This document shows, one piece after another, positions 1 through 7,275 of a DNA stretch of 64,000 bases. The stretch is from Solirubrobacter pauli. GTDB lineage: Bacteria; Actinomycetota; Thermoleophilia; Solirubrobacterales; Solirubrobacteraceae. Numbering within the stretch: position 1 is the stretch's first letter; each line of letters begins with the position of its first letter. Made by a program: the position numbers and the translations under genes. The stretch lies in assembly GCF_003633755.1 (NCBI RefSeq), contig NZ_RBIL01000001.1, forward strand, positions 2,341,426 through 2,405,425, given 5' to 3'. Under the pieces are notes generated by a model, which saw only the letters and a program-made list of their open reading frames with translations, did no database searches and had not been told where the DNA came from.

Positions 1-179
1 ATGGACGAGCGCCAGGCCTGGATGGCGGCGACGATCACCTCGGGGGAGTCGGAGACCAGGACCTTCTGGTGCGTGGTCAGCGTCACCACCGTGTCCGGCG
101 TCGAGTCGATGGCGACGATCAGGTCGGGGTTGAGGTAGAAGTCCTCAGCCCGCGCGGATAGGCGGTGGAGACGGATCAC
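1..179 (-). CDS. flbD: FlbD-family flagellar protein (partial, runs off left edge)
   Basis: Reads leftward from a GTG at 179 and leaves the window after 59 codons, so the C-terminus is missing. The visible protein begins MIRLHRL and carries NPDLIVAID, then a TPDTVVTL strand and a SPEVIVAAI helix, which is the pattern of the ~70-residue FlbD family of Gram-positive and actinobacterial flagellar operons. This family is unrelated to the Caulobacter regulator of the same name and its role is poorly defined. It lies downstream of flgE in the usual order flgE-flbD-motA. A hairpin terminator separates it from flgE, so it is either read through or has its own promoter in 180-217, where I see no clear one. 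Confidence 0.85.
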   Translation of the reverse strand, partial: MIRLHRLSARAEDFYLNPDLIVAIDSTPDTVVTLTTHQKVLVSDSPEVIVAAIQAWRSS

Positions 180-217
180 ACCCCTGTCATCGGCACATGT
201 ACGACTGTTCTTAAGCG

Positions 218-245
218 AAAAAGCCCGCCGGATGGCGGGCTTTTT
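218..245 (-). terminator. Bidirectional intrinsic terminator after flgE
   Basis: A 7-bp GC stem, GCCCGCC (223-229) and GGCGGGC (234-240) with a GGAT loop, is flanked by five A on the left and five T on the right. It therefore has a T-run on both strands. It sits 28 bases past the flgE stop and upstream of flbD. Confidence 0.9.
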
Positions 246-272
246 GGCTCTACGTAAGGGAAAGAACGCGGA

Positions 273-1130
273 TTAGCGCTTCAGGTTCACCAGGTCCTGC
301 AGCATCTCGTCGGCCGTGGAGATGACGCGCGAGTTGGCCTGGAAGCCGCGCTGGGCGGTGATCATGTTGGTGAACGTCTGCGAGAGGTCGACGTTGGACA
401 TCTCGAGCGTGCCCGGGGACACGGGGCCGGCGCCGCCGATGCCCGGCGTGTTGACCGTCTTGGCGCCCGAGTTGGCGGAGACCGCCCAGGCGTTGCCGCC
501 GACGCGCTCGAGGCCCGAGGCGTTCGCGAAGTTCGCGATCGTCAGGCGGTAGCCCGTCTGCCGCGTGCCCGTGGCGCCGTCGATCCACGACACACCGCCG
601 GACGGGTCGATGGCCACGCTCGTGGCGTTGTCCGGGATCTTGACCGCGACGCCGGTCGTGATCGGGTTGCCCGTGCCCGGGTCCAGCTGGTAGCCGACGA
701 CGTACTGGCCGGCCGAGTTGGTCAGGAAGCCGGCCGTCGAGACCGAGAAGTTGCCCGCGCGGGTGTAGGTCGTCGGGTTGATCGGCGAGTTGGACGCGGT
801 GCCCGGGTTGCCCTCGCCGATCTGGAAGAAGCCTTCGCCCTGGATCGAGACGTCGAGCGGGCTGCCCGTCGTCTGCGACGTGCCGCCGGACATCAGGTTG
901 TCGATCGAGCCGAGCTTCACGCCAAGACCAACCTGGGCGGCGTTCGTGCCGCCGGTGGCGGCGTTCGAGCCGGCCGCGCCGCGCTGAAGCTGGTTCAGGC
1001 TGTCCTGGAACGTGACGCGCGACGACTTGTAGCCGACCGTGTTCACGTTCGCGATGTCATTCGCGGTGACATCGAGCATGACCTGGTGCTGCTTCAGACC
1101 GCTGATCGCGGAAAACATGCCTCGCATCAT
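273..1130 (-). CDS. flgE: Flagellar hook protein FlgE
   Basis: Product is 285 residues, the hook subunit polymerised on the rod outside the cell. The N-terminus (MMRGMFSAISGLK) and the motif ANDIANVNTVGYKS at about 24-37 are the conserved rod/hook-family D0 region. The C-terminal helix includes NSRVISTADEML. It is shorter than the ~400-residue enterobacterial FlgE and close in size to FlgG, so the variable surface domain is reduced. I call it hook rather than rod because it directly follows fliK and flgD, the hook-length and hook-cap genes, and because separate flgF and flgG genes are present at 20964 and 21697. A terminator follows at 218-245. Confidence 0.88.
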   Translation of the reverse strand: MMRGMFSAISGLKQHQVMLDVTANDIANVNTVGYKSSRVTFQDSLNQLQRGAAGSNAATGGTNAAQVGLGVKLGSIDNLMSGGTSQTTGSPLDVSIQGEGFFQIGEGNPGTASNSPINPTTYTRAGNFSVSTAGFLTNSAGQYVVGYQLDPGTGNPITTGVAVKIPDNATSVAIDPSGGVSWIDGATGTRQTGYRLTIANFANASGLERVGGNAWAVSANSGAKTVNTPGIGGAGPVSPGTLEMSNVDLSQTFTNMITAQRGFQANSRVISTADEMLQDLVNLKR

Positions 1131-1178
1131 GAGAGGGGGAGCTCCTTGGGGATTCTCTTTGGAGGGGTTGACCGCGGG

Positions 1179-1610
1179 TTAGGCGGAGACTTCGGCGATC
1201 TTCGAGGCGTCGATGCCGTTCTTGCCACCGACGGTCAGGGTCGCCTGGCCGTCCTTGGTGGTGGACACGCGCTCGACCTTGCCGGTCTGCAGGTTGCCGT
1301 CGGCATCGAGGTAGGAGACCGTGCGGCCGATCAGGCCGACGGCCGAGGACGTCGTCAGCGACGAGGCGATCTTCGTGTTCGTCTGCTGCATGTTCGTCAT
1401 GCCCTCGACCATGGAGAACGAGGCCATCTGGTTGATGGAGTCGTTCGTGTCCATCGGGCTCGTCGGGTCCTGGTGCGTGAGCTGCGCCACGAACAGCTTC
1501 AGGAAGCCGTCCTTGTCGAGCGTGGAGGCCTTGTTCGTGACGGTGTTCGCGTCGGTGCCCTGGGTGGTGGCCGTGTGCTTGGTGTCGCCCGTGGCGTTGA
1601 TGGCGGTCAT
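1179..1610 (-). CDS. flgD: Flagellar hook-capping protein FlgD
   Basis: Product is 143 residues and is needed as a scaffold cap during hook assembly. The N-terminal half contains the family core FLKLFVAQLTHQDP, followed by a MASFSMVEGM segment. The second half (about 90-143) holds short beta strands around LIGRTVSYL, resembling a reduced Tudor-like domain. It is well short of the ~230 residues of the enterobacterial protein and lacks the fibronectin-like insert. It lies between fliK and flgE with gaps of 21 and 48 bases, so it is co-transcribed with them. Confidence 0.9.
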   Translation of the reverse strand: MTAINATGDTKHTATTQGTDANTVTNKASTLDKDGFLKLFVAQLTHQDPTSPMDTNDSINQMASFSMVEGMTNMQQTNTKIASSLTTSSAVGLIGRTVSYLDADGNLQTGKVERVSTTKDGQATLTVGGKNGIDASKIAEVSA

Positions 1611-1631
1611 GAAGAGGGGGTGATCTCCGGA

Positions 1632-2990
1632 TCAGGCAAGGACGTCGACGAGCACGCCGTTGGGGAGGACAAGAGACGTGTCGGCAGGTGCAGGGGCTTC
1701 CGCGAGCCCTGCGTCACCCTGCGGACCAAAGCGCAGCGCACGCGCGCCGCCCGGCAGGTAGTCGTCGCCGAAGATGTCGGCCTGGGTCTGGCCGGCCTGC
1801 TGGTCCTGGAACTGCTGCTGCGTCGAGACGTCGAGCGAGAGCAGGTTCACGTCGCGGTCGGCGAGGTCCCGGCGCAGGTCGTCGGCGGCCTGCGTGAGCA
1901 GCTTCGCCGCCTCGGCGGAGTCGGCCACGAGCTGCGCCGTGACGCCCTGCGGCGTCGTCTTCAGGCGCACCTCGATGCCGCCGAGCTCGACCGGACGCAG
2001 GTGCAGCTTCGCGTGCGTGATGCCGCGGTCGGCGGCGATGCGGATCAGCGCGGCAGCGGTCTCGGGCGCGCGGTACAGCGGCACGGCACGCTCGGTGGCG
2101 ACCGGTGCGCTCGTCGGCGGGGCCGGAGCGACCGGGGCGGTCGGCGTGAGCGGCTGCGCGGCCGTGCTCTGGGCGGGCGCGTCGGCCGGCTTGGCCTGGA
2201 GCGTGCTCTGAGCGGTCTGCGAGCCGGCCTGCGGGTTCTGCTGCTGCGGCGTGTCGGACGAGGCCTGCTCGCCGCCCTGCGGCAGCGCCCAGGCGGCGTC
2301 GGGCTGCGGCGCCGCGGAGGCGTCGGCCGTCGGGGCGGCCGGGGTCGGCGGCGTGGTGGGCAGCTCGACCGCGGGGACGTCCGCCTGCGAGGCGGGCGTC
2401 AGGCCGGCGAGGAACGGCAGCGGGATGCCACCAGGTGTGCCGGCGGCGGGCGTGGGCGCCGGGGCGGGCGCGCCGGTCAGCGGCTCGCCCTGCGTGGCGG
2501 GGTCGCTGGCGGGCACCTGCCCGGTGAGGGCGAGGTTCGCGGGCGTGAACGTCGGCAGCGTCGGCTGCGGCGTGGCCTGCCCCTCACCGTCGACGGCGAC
2601 GCCCGGAGCGGCCGGCGTGGTCGGCAGCGCGGGGGTCGTCGCCAGCGGGCCGGCCAGCGGCAGCGCGAAGAGGTCCGGGGTGACGAGGCGCGGCTGCGGC
2701 TCGGTCGGCTCCTCCGTGGTCGGCTCGGTCGGCGCGTCGGCGGCCTTCGGCTCGTCCTTCGGCGCGTCCGCCGGCCTGCTCACGTCGTCGCGCCGCGTCG
2801 TGCGCGGGCCGTCGTCGCGGCGGCCACGCGGCTCGGAGCGCGGAGCGTCGTCGGCGCGCGGCGTGGCGGCGCCGAGCAGCGCGGAGAACGCGTCGGCCGG
2901 AGCATCCGGCTGGCGCCCGGCCAGCGGCGAGGAGGCTCGCTGCGGGAGCGCGACGGCGCGCGGCTGCGCGGTTGGGCGGTCTGTGGTCAT
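1632..2990 (-). CDS. fliK: Flagellar hook-length control protein FliK
   Basis: Product is 452 residues. Residues ~1-310 are a Pro/Ala/Thr-rich low-complexity region with no fold visible, as expected for the molecular-ruler part of FliK. Residues ~315-400 are the conserved hook-length control domain, recognised by LHLRPVELGGIEVRL and a following region rich in Q and D. This domain normally meets FlhB to switch export from hook to filament substrates. Start is ATG at 2990, five bases after the transglycosylase stop. flgD and flgE follow in the same direction. Confidence 0.88.
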   Translation of the reverse strand: MTTDRPTAQPRAVALPQRASSPLAGRQPDAPADAFSALLGAATPRADDAPRSEPRGRRDDGPRTTRRDDVSRPADAPKDEPKAADAPTEPTTEEPTEPQPRLVTPDLFALPLAGPLATTPALPTTPAAPGVAVDGEGQATPQPTLPTFTPANLALTGQVPASDPATQGEPLTGAPAPAPTPAAGTPGGIPLPFLAGLTPASQADVPAVELPTTPPTPAAPTADASAAPQPDAAWALPQGGEQASSDTPQQQNPQAGSQTAQSTLQAKPADAPAQSTAAQPLTPTAPVAPAPPTSAPVATERAVPLYRAPETAAALIRIAADRGITHAKLHLRPVELGGIEVRLKTTPQGVTAQLVADSAEAAKLLTQAADDLRRDLADRDVNLLSLDVSTQQQFQDQQAGQTQADIFGDDYLPGGARALRFGPQGDAGLAEAPAPADTSLVLPNGVLVDVLA

Positions 2991-2995
2991 GAGCC

Positions 2996-3685
2996 TCAGA
3001 TCTCGGAGGGCTGGTTGGAGGAGGAGTACGGCGTGACGGACGGAGTCGGAGCGGCTGCCGGGGCAGCGGAGGAGGGGGTGCGCAGCGACGCGGCGTTCTG
3101 CTGCACGATGCGGACGTAGTTCTGGGTCTCGGCGTACGGCGGGATGCCGCCGAAGCGCTTCACCGCGCCGGGCCCGGCGTTGTAGGCGGCCAGCGCCTTG
3201 GCGACGTCGCCGCCGAACGCGTCGAGCTGCTGCTTGAGGTACTTGGCGCCGCCGTTGAGGTTCTCGACCGGGTCGAGCACGTTCTTGACGCCCAGGCCGG
3301 CCGCGGTCGCGGGCATCAGCTGCGTCAGGCCGCGGGCGCCCACGGGCGAACCGGCGGTCGGGTTGAAGCCGGACTCCTGCTTGACGAGCCCGGCGAGCAG
3401 CGCGGGGTCGACGCCGTTGGCCTTGGCCGCGGCGGTGATCTCGGCCGCGTACGGCGTGCCGGCCGGCAGCTCGGAGGGGCCCGTCGGGGGAGTCGCGGTC
3501 GTCGGGGCCGCCGACGCCAGCGCGGCGAAGTTCGTGTTGGCCGGGGCGGTGGCGGTGCCTTGCGCGTTCGCCAGCGCGTTCGAGAACGCGGCGGGCTTGG
3601 CCGCCGGCGGCACGGCCATCGGGGTCTGGGCCGCGAGCATGGCCTGGATCTGGCTCATGCGGCTGATCGCGACTTCGATGCTCAT
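2996..3685 (-). CDS. Lytic transglycosylase (SLT domain) of the flagellar operon
   Basis: Product is 229 residues; it probably cleaves peptidoglycan so the rod or hook can pass the wall. An Ala/Pro-rich N-terminal half is followed by a soluble-lytic-transglycosylase domain at about 80-190, with catalytic Glu104 in VKQESGFNP, then [10 protein letters not shown] and [14 protein letters not shown]. The C-terminal tail is Ser/Pro-rich. No classical signal peptide is visible, so it may leave through the flagellar export system. Start is ATG at 3685, which overlaps the fliJ stop by four bases. It probably supplies the muramidase activity missing from the short FlgJ at 22434. Confidence 0.88.
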   Translation of the reverse strand: MSIEVAISRMSQIQAMLAAQTPMAVPPAAKPAAFSNALANAQGTATAPANTNFAALASAAPTTATPPTGPSELPAGTPYAAEITAAAKANGVDPALLAGLVKQESGFNPTAGSPVGARGLTQLMPATAAGLGVKNVLDPVENLNGGAKYLKQQLDAFGGDVAKALAAYNAGPGAVKRFGGIPPYAETQNYVRIVQQNAASLRTPSSAAPAAAPTPSVTPYSSSNQPSEI

Positions 3686-4146
3686 GCGGCGAGGGCTCCT
3701 CGGCGGTGGACGGCGAGCGCGAGCTCGTCGAGCGTGTTCTGGTTCTTGCGCGCCCACTCGGCGTTGTGCTCGGCGAGCTGACGCTCCTTGAGCTTGTCGA
3801 TGGCCTGGCGGTCGCGGGCGGCCGCGGCGAGGTGCTCGCGCTTGGCCTGCACCTCCGCCTCGCGGCGGGACAGCTCGAGCTCGGCGCTGCTGCGCAGCTG
3901 CTCCGTGCGCTCGACGTAGCTCTGGATGGCGCGCAGGTTCACCGCGGAGGTGAGCTGGCCGCCGGCGACGGCCGCGCGGTTGAGGTCGCACGCCTTGTGG
4001 ACCTCCGCGCGGGCCTCGTCGAAGAGCGTCTGCCCCTCGTCGCGGTGGCGGATCTCCTGCGTCAAGGCTTCGCGCGCCCGCTCTTCGGCGCGCTCTCGGA
4101 TGTCCCGGACCCGTTCGAGCCGGAACGTGAAGGAGGGAGTCTCCAC
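3682..4146 (-). CDS. fliJ: Flagellar export chaperone FliJ
   Basis: Product is 154 residues, almost entirely charged helix with heptad-like spacing ([18 protein letters not shown] at the N-terminus), as in FliJ, the coiled-coil stalk that works with the FliI ATPase and FlhA. I choose the GTG at 4146, giving [13 protein letters not shown], because the family starts just before an FRLE motif and because AGGAGG lies four bases upstream. Longer in-frame versions would run through the promoter region. It heads the unit fliJ-transglycosylase-fliK-flgD-flgE and is separated from fliI by unrelated genes. Confidence 0.85.
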   Translation of the reverse strand: METPSFTFRLERVRDIRERAEERAREALTQEIRHRDEGQTLFDEARAEVHKACDLNRAAVAGGQLTSAVNLRAIQSYVERTEQLRSSAELELSRREAEVQAKREHLAAAARDRQAIDKLKERQLAEHNAEWARKNQNTLDELALAVHRRGALAA

Positions 4147-4154
4147 GAAACCTC

Positions 4155-4181
4155 CTATCGGCAATTGGGGTCTGGACCTGA
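4155..4181 (-). promoter_or_regulatory. Candidate FliA-type promoter of fliJ
   Basis: On the minus strand, TCAG (4181-4178), 15 bases, then GCCGATAG (4162-4155). The last base of the -10 is eight bases before the fliJ GTG, so the transcript would be leaderless or nearly so. The -10 overlaps the AGGAGG sequence. Confidence 0.55.
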
Positions 4182-4192
4182 AGCGGCCGTCG

Positions 4193-4220
4193 GGACTTCT
4201 CGCCCGATCCCTGCCGTAGA
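4193..4220 (+). promoter_or_regulatory. Candidate ECF-type promoter of the sigma/anti-sigma operon
   Basis: GGACTT (4193-4198), 16 bases, then CGTAGA (4215-4220), reminiscent of the GGAACTT-N16-CGT pattern used by many ECF sigmas. It ends six bases before the GTG at 4227. Autoregulation by the downstream ECF sigma is inference. Confidence 0.35.
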
Positions 4221-4226
4221 GCGGGT

Positions 4227-4970
4227 GTGCACCTCGCCACCGCTGCGGTCTTCGCCGGTCTTTCGTGGACGCTTCCCGCGGGCTGGCAGTCGTTGCCAGC
4301 CCCGCCGCCGCTGCGCTGTCCGGGCCCGTCGGCGCTCGTGGCGGCGTCCGGCGCAACCGTCGTGATGGTCGGCGCGACCGACGATGTGACGCCGCGCGAC
4401 GTCGCGCGGCTGCCCCCGCGCCCGGCGCACTTCCGGCTGGCCGGCGAGCGGGAGCTGGAGTGCCTGGGGCAGGGGTCGGCGCTGGCGTGGCGCGAGCACG
4501 GCCGCGCCCTCACGGCGTGGGTGCGCGGCGGTGACGCGCGGCGTGGAGCGGTCGAGGCCCTGCTGGACAGCGTCGTCGTGCAGCGCGTCCCGCCGCCTCC
4601 GCCGCCGGCGGGCTGGGACACCGCGTTCTCGGGCACGGCCGACGCGATCCGCGTGCCACCCGGCTGGTCGGTGCGCGCGTTGCGCGTCCAGCGGGGCGTG
4701 GCCCGCCCGCGTGCGCTGTACCGGCTGACGAGCCGCGACGCGCGCGTGGTGCTGCGGGTGCGCGAGCACCGGCGCGGGCGCCCTTCGGCCGCGTTCCCGG
4801 CGGGCCGTGCGCCGCTTGTGTTCGACGCACGGGGACGCGCGGGGTTGAGCTTCCGCGGCTACCGGATCTCGTTCCGCGTCCTCGCGCGCGCGGGCGCGAG
4901 CGCACGGGATCTCGACTGGGCGCAGGTGAGCGCGCGCTCGGCCGGCTTCTCCTGGATCGGGCGGGAGTAG
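4227..4970 (+). CDS. Unknown protein preceding ECF sigma gene
   Basis: Product is 247 residues and I do not recognise the family. The first ~20 residues are mildly hydrophobic ([15 protein letters not shown]), which could be a weak signal peptide or anchor. The rest is Arg- and Ala-rich with many short beta-prone stretches and a PPPPPPAGW linker near residue 125 that splits it into two similar-sized halves. GTG start at 4227 lies just after a possible ECF promoter, and the stop is seven bases before the ECF sigma gene, so it is likely co-transcribed with it. A secreted or membrane-associated component of the sigma pathway is possible but not shown. Codon use matches the neighbours. Confidence 0.6.
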   Translation: MHLATAAVFAGLSWTLPAGWQSLPAPPPLRCPGPSALVAASGATVVMVGATDDVTPRDVARLPPRPAHFRLAGERELECLGQGSALAWREHGRALTAWVRGGDARRGAVEALLDSVVVQRVPPPPPPAGWDTAFSGTADAIRVPPGWSVRALRVQRGVARPRALYRLTSRDARVVLRVREHRRGRPSAAFPAGRAPLVFDARGRAGLSFRGYRISFRVLARAGASARDLDWAQVSARSAGFSWIGRE

Positions 4971-4977
4971 GGTTGCC

Positions 4978-5571
4978 GTGTCGACCGAGGAGCACGCCGT
5001 GCAGGACGCCGTCGCCGGCTGGAAGGTGCGCGTGGGGCGTCCCCTGAGCGCCCGCGGCGAGGCGACGCTCGTGCGGGCGGCGCAGGGCGGCTCGGCGGAG
5101 GCGGTCGACGAGCTGTTCCGGCGCCACTGGGGCGCGGCGCACCGCGCGGCGTGGCTCATCGTGCGTGACGCGTCCGCCGCGGAGGACATCGCCCAGGAGG
5201 CGTTCCTGTCCGCGCTGCGGTCGTTGGACCGGTTCGACCGGCGGCGGCCGCTGGGGCCGTGGTTGCACCGGATCGTCGTCAACCGCGCGATCGACTGGTC
5301 GCGCGCGCGGGCCCTGCGGCCGGAGACCTCCGCCGACGCCGTGCTCGAGCCGGTCGCGCAGGAGCCGGACGGCGGCGTCGGGGAGGACGTCGTGGCCGCG
5401 CTGGCGGCGCTCGGCCCGGAGCAGCGCGCGGTCGTCGTGCTTCGGCACCTGCTCGGCTACACGCCGGGCGAGATCGCGACGATGCTCGAGCTGCCGCGCG
5501 GCACCGTCAACTCGCGCCTGCGCCGGGCGCTCGACGCGCTGGCGGTCGCGCTCGGGGAGGACCGGCGATGA
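4978..5571 (+). CDS. ECF-type RNA polymerase sigma factor
   Basis: Product is 197 residues. Region sigma-2 spans about 35-100, with DELFRRHWGAAHR and the core-binding ASAAEDIAQEAFLSAL. Region sigma-4 spans about 130-190, with YTPGEIATMLELPRGTVNSRL as the helix-turn-helix. Regions 1 and 3 are absent, which defines the extracytoplasmic-function group. It starts at a GTG. It overlaps the next gene by four bases (ATGA); that gene encodes a membrane protein placed as its anti-sigma. The specific stimulus and regulon are unknown. Confidence 0.88.
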   Translation: MSTEEHAVQDAVAGWKVRVGRPLSARGEATLVRAAQGGSAEAVDELFRRHWGAAHRAAWLIVRDASAAEDIAQEAFLSALRSLDRFDRRRPLGPWLHRIVVNRAIDWSRARALRPETSADAVLEPVAQEPDGGVGEDVVAALAALGPEQRAVVVLRHLLGYTPGEIATMLELPRGTVNSRLRRALDALAVALGEDRR

Positions 5572-6656
5572 CCCGCGACGAGCTCGAGCGGGCGCTGCGA
5601 GCGGTCGACGTGCCGGACGCGGTCGCCGCGCGCGAGCGGGCGCGGGCGACCGTGCTGGCGGCGCACCGGGAGCGCGCGCCGCGCCGTGGGCCGCGGGCCG
5701 CGCTCGTGTGGGCGCTGGTCGCGTGCGCGGTCGCCGCGGTCGCCTTCTCGGCGCGGGACACGCGGCCGGCGCGTGAGGTGCGCGAGCGCGTCCGCGACGT
5801 GTTCGCCGCCCCGGCGCCGGTGCCGACCGCTGCGCCGGCGGCGCTGTCCGGCCGCGTCCTCGTCAGCGAGGGCGACGAGCTGTTCCTCGTCGCGCGCGGG
5901 AAGCGCGCCTCGCTCGGGCACTGGCGGGATGCGTCGTGGTCGCCGCGCGGGCTCTACGCGGCGGTCGCCGGCGGGAACACGCTCGCGGCGATCGACCCGG
6001 CCGACGGCACCGTGCGCTGGAAGCTCGTCCACCGGGAGGAGGTCCGGTTCCCGCGCTGGGCGCCCGGCGGCCTGCACGTGGCGTACCGGGCGGGCACGAC
6101 CCTGCGGATCGTCTACGGCAACGGCACCCACGACGTGCGCGCCGGCCGCGCGATGGCGCCCGTCGCGCCCGCCTGGCGGCCCGGGCAGCCCCGCACGGTC
6201 GCGTGGGCGGGGCTCGACGGGACCGTGACCGTCGAGGACGCCGACACCGCGAAGGTGCTCTGGACGCGCACGGGAGGCCGCGTTCGGCACCTCGCCTGGT
6301 CCGCCGACGGCCGGCGACTGCTCGTCGCCGGCGCCCGCAACGGCACGATCCACGACTTCGAGACGGGCGCGCGCACGCGCGTGCGCGCAGACGGGACGAT
6401 CGTCGCGGTCGCGTTCGACCGGCGGCTCGCCCTCGCGATCCACCGCGACGGCCGCACGGCGGTGCGTGTCCGCGGCGAGGTCGTGCTCAGCGCCCCGGGA
6501 CGGCTGCGCGACCTCGAGTGGTCGCCCGACGGACGGGCGCTCCTGGCCGCCTGGCCCGGTGCGGACCACTGGCTGGTCGTCCGCGGGCGGGAGGTCAGCG
6601 CCGTGCGCCACCGGTTCGGCGGCGCGGCGCGCGTGCGCGGCTGGGCTACTCCGTGA
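5568..6656 (+). CDS. Probable anti-sigma factor, membrane-anchored beta-propeller protein
   Basis: Product is 362 residues. A cytoplasmic N-terminal ~40 residues (MTRDELERALRAVDVPDAV...) is followed by one transmembrane segment at about 44-60 (AALVWALVACAVAAVAF). The outside domain has repeated W-SPRG, W-SADG and W-SPDG motifs typical of WD40/TolB-like propeller blades. Overlap with the ECF sigma stop, one membrane pass and a sensor-like outer domain make it the likely anti-sigma. No clear zinc-finger HxxxCxxC motif is seen, so it would be a non-ZAS type. Its 3' end overlaps the convergent osmC-like gene by 11 bases. Confidence 0.65.
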   Translation: MTRDELERALRAVDVPDAVAARERARATVLAAHRERAPRRGPRAALVWALVACAVAAVAFSARDTRPAREVRERVRDVFAAPAPVPTAAPAALSGRVLVSEGDELFLVARGKRASLGHWRDASWSPRGLYAAVAGGNTLAAIDPADGTVRWKLVHREEVRFPRWAPGGLHVAYRAGTTLRIVYGNGTHDVRAGRAMAPVAPAWRPGQPRTVAWAGLDGTVTVEDADTAKVLWTRTGGRVRHLAWSADGRRLLVAGARNGTIHDFETGARTRVRADGTIVAVAFDRRLALAIHRDGRTAVRVRGEVVLSAPGRLRDLEWSPDGRALLAAWPGADHWLVVRGREVSAVRHRFGGAARVRGWATP

Positions 6657-7215
6657 CGCTCTCGACGACGACGGGCACGCCGTTGGTGATCATGTCCAGC
6701 ACCGCGGAGCGGTCCTGCGCGTGCTGGACGAGCGCGCGCAGCCTCTCGTCGGAGGCGTCACCGGTGACGCGGAGCGTGACGCGGATCTGCGAGCTGCCGT
6801 TGCGGATGCCGTCGTCCACGCCGAAGCAGCCGCGCACGTCCATGTCCGCCTCCACGCGGGACTCGATCTCGGTCAGGCGGATCTTGCGGGCGGCGGCGCA
6901 GTAGGCGATCGTGGTCGTCAGGCACGCCGCGACCGCATGCAGCAGGTACTCGATCGCGCTCGGCCCGGTGTCGGTGCCCAGCAGCACGGTCGGCTCGCCC
7001 GCGTCGACGACGAACGCCTCCCGGCGGCTGACGTCCTCCCGGCCGGCGCCGTGGAAGCCCTGCATGCGCGAGCGGTTGTGGGCGCCGTTGATCCAGCGGT
7101 TCGTCGTGCGGAAGGTGAACGCGCCGAGCGCCGGGTCCGCGCGGATCGCGTCGATCGTGGCGAACAGCTGCTGCGTGTCGACGCCGTTGCGGATCGTGGA
7201 GATCATCTGCGCCAT
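6646..7215 (-). CDS. OsmC/Ohr-family protein
   Basis: Product is 189 residues, probably a thiol-dependent peroxidase-like protein of the OsmC fold. Diagnostic regions are FVVDAGEP followed by SAIEYLLHAVAACLTT, with the buried cysteine of the AAC motif, and a second half beginning ESRVEADMDVRG, which fits the OsmC domain. The usual first active cysteine, expected earlier in the chain in true Ohr proteins, is not obvious, so peroxidase activity is uncertain. It is convergent with the anti-sigma gene and lies directly downstream of the SARP-hydrolase gene on the same strand, 60 bases apart. A CGTTTACCG element sits in that gap. Confidence 0.8.
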   Translation of the reverse strand: MAQMISTIRNGVDTQQLFATIDAIRADPALGAFTFRTTNRWINGAHNRSRMQGFHGAGREDVSRREAFVVDAGEPTVLLGTDTGPSAIEYLLHAVAACLTTTIAYCAAARKIRLTEIESRVEADMDVRGCFGVDDGIRNGSSQIRVTLRVTGDASDERLRALVQHAQDRSAVLDMITNGVPVVVESVTE

Positions 7216-7250
7216 GACGAGATGACAGCCGACCGCGGTTGGGCGGCGGT

Positions 7251-7274
7251 ATAAGCGCCGGTAAACGGTCGGTA
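7251..7274 (-). promoter_or_regulatory. Candidate SARP operator and promoter of osmC-like gene
   Basis: On the minus strand, two TACCG pentamers at 7274-7270 and 7263-7259 repeat with an 11-base period, the spacing expected for SARP direct repeats. The second lies inside CGTTTACCG (7267-7259). A TTATAC-like -10 follows four bases later. The same CGTTTACCGG(N)CGC layout recurs upstream of the flavin reductase gene. Confidence 0.5.
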
Positions 7275-7275
7275 G

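Noticed and set aside
1086-3119. A 677-codon plus-strand open frame
   Set aside because: Antisense to flgD and fliK, Arg/Gly-rich low complexity, no ribosome site or recognisable motif.
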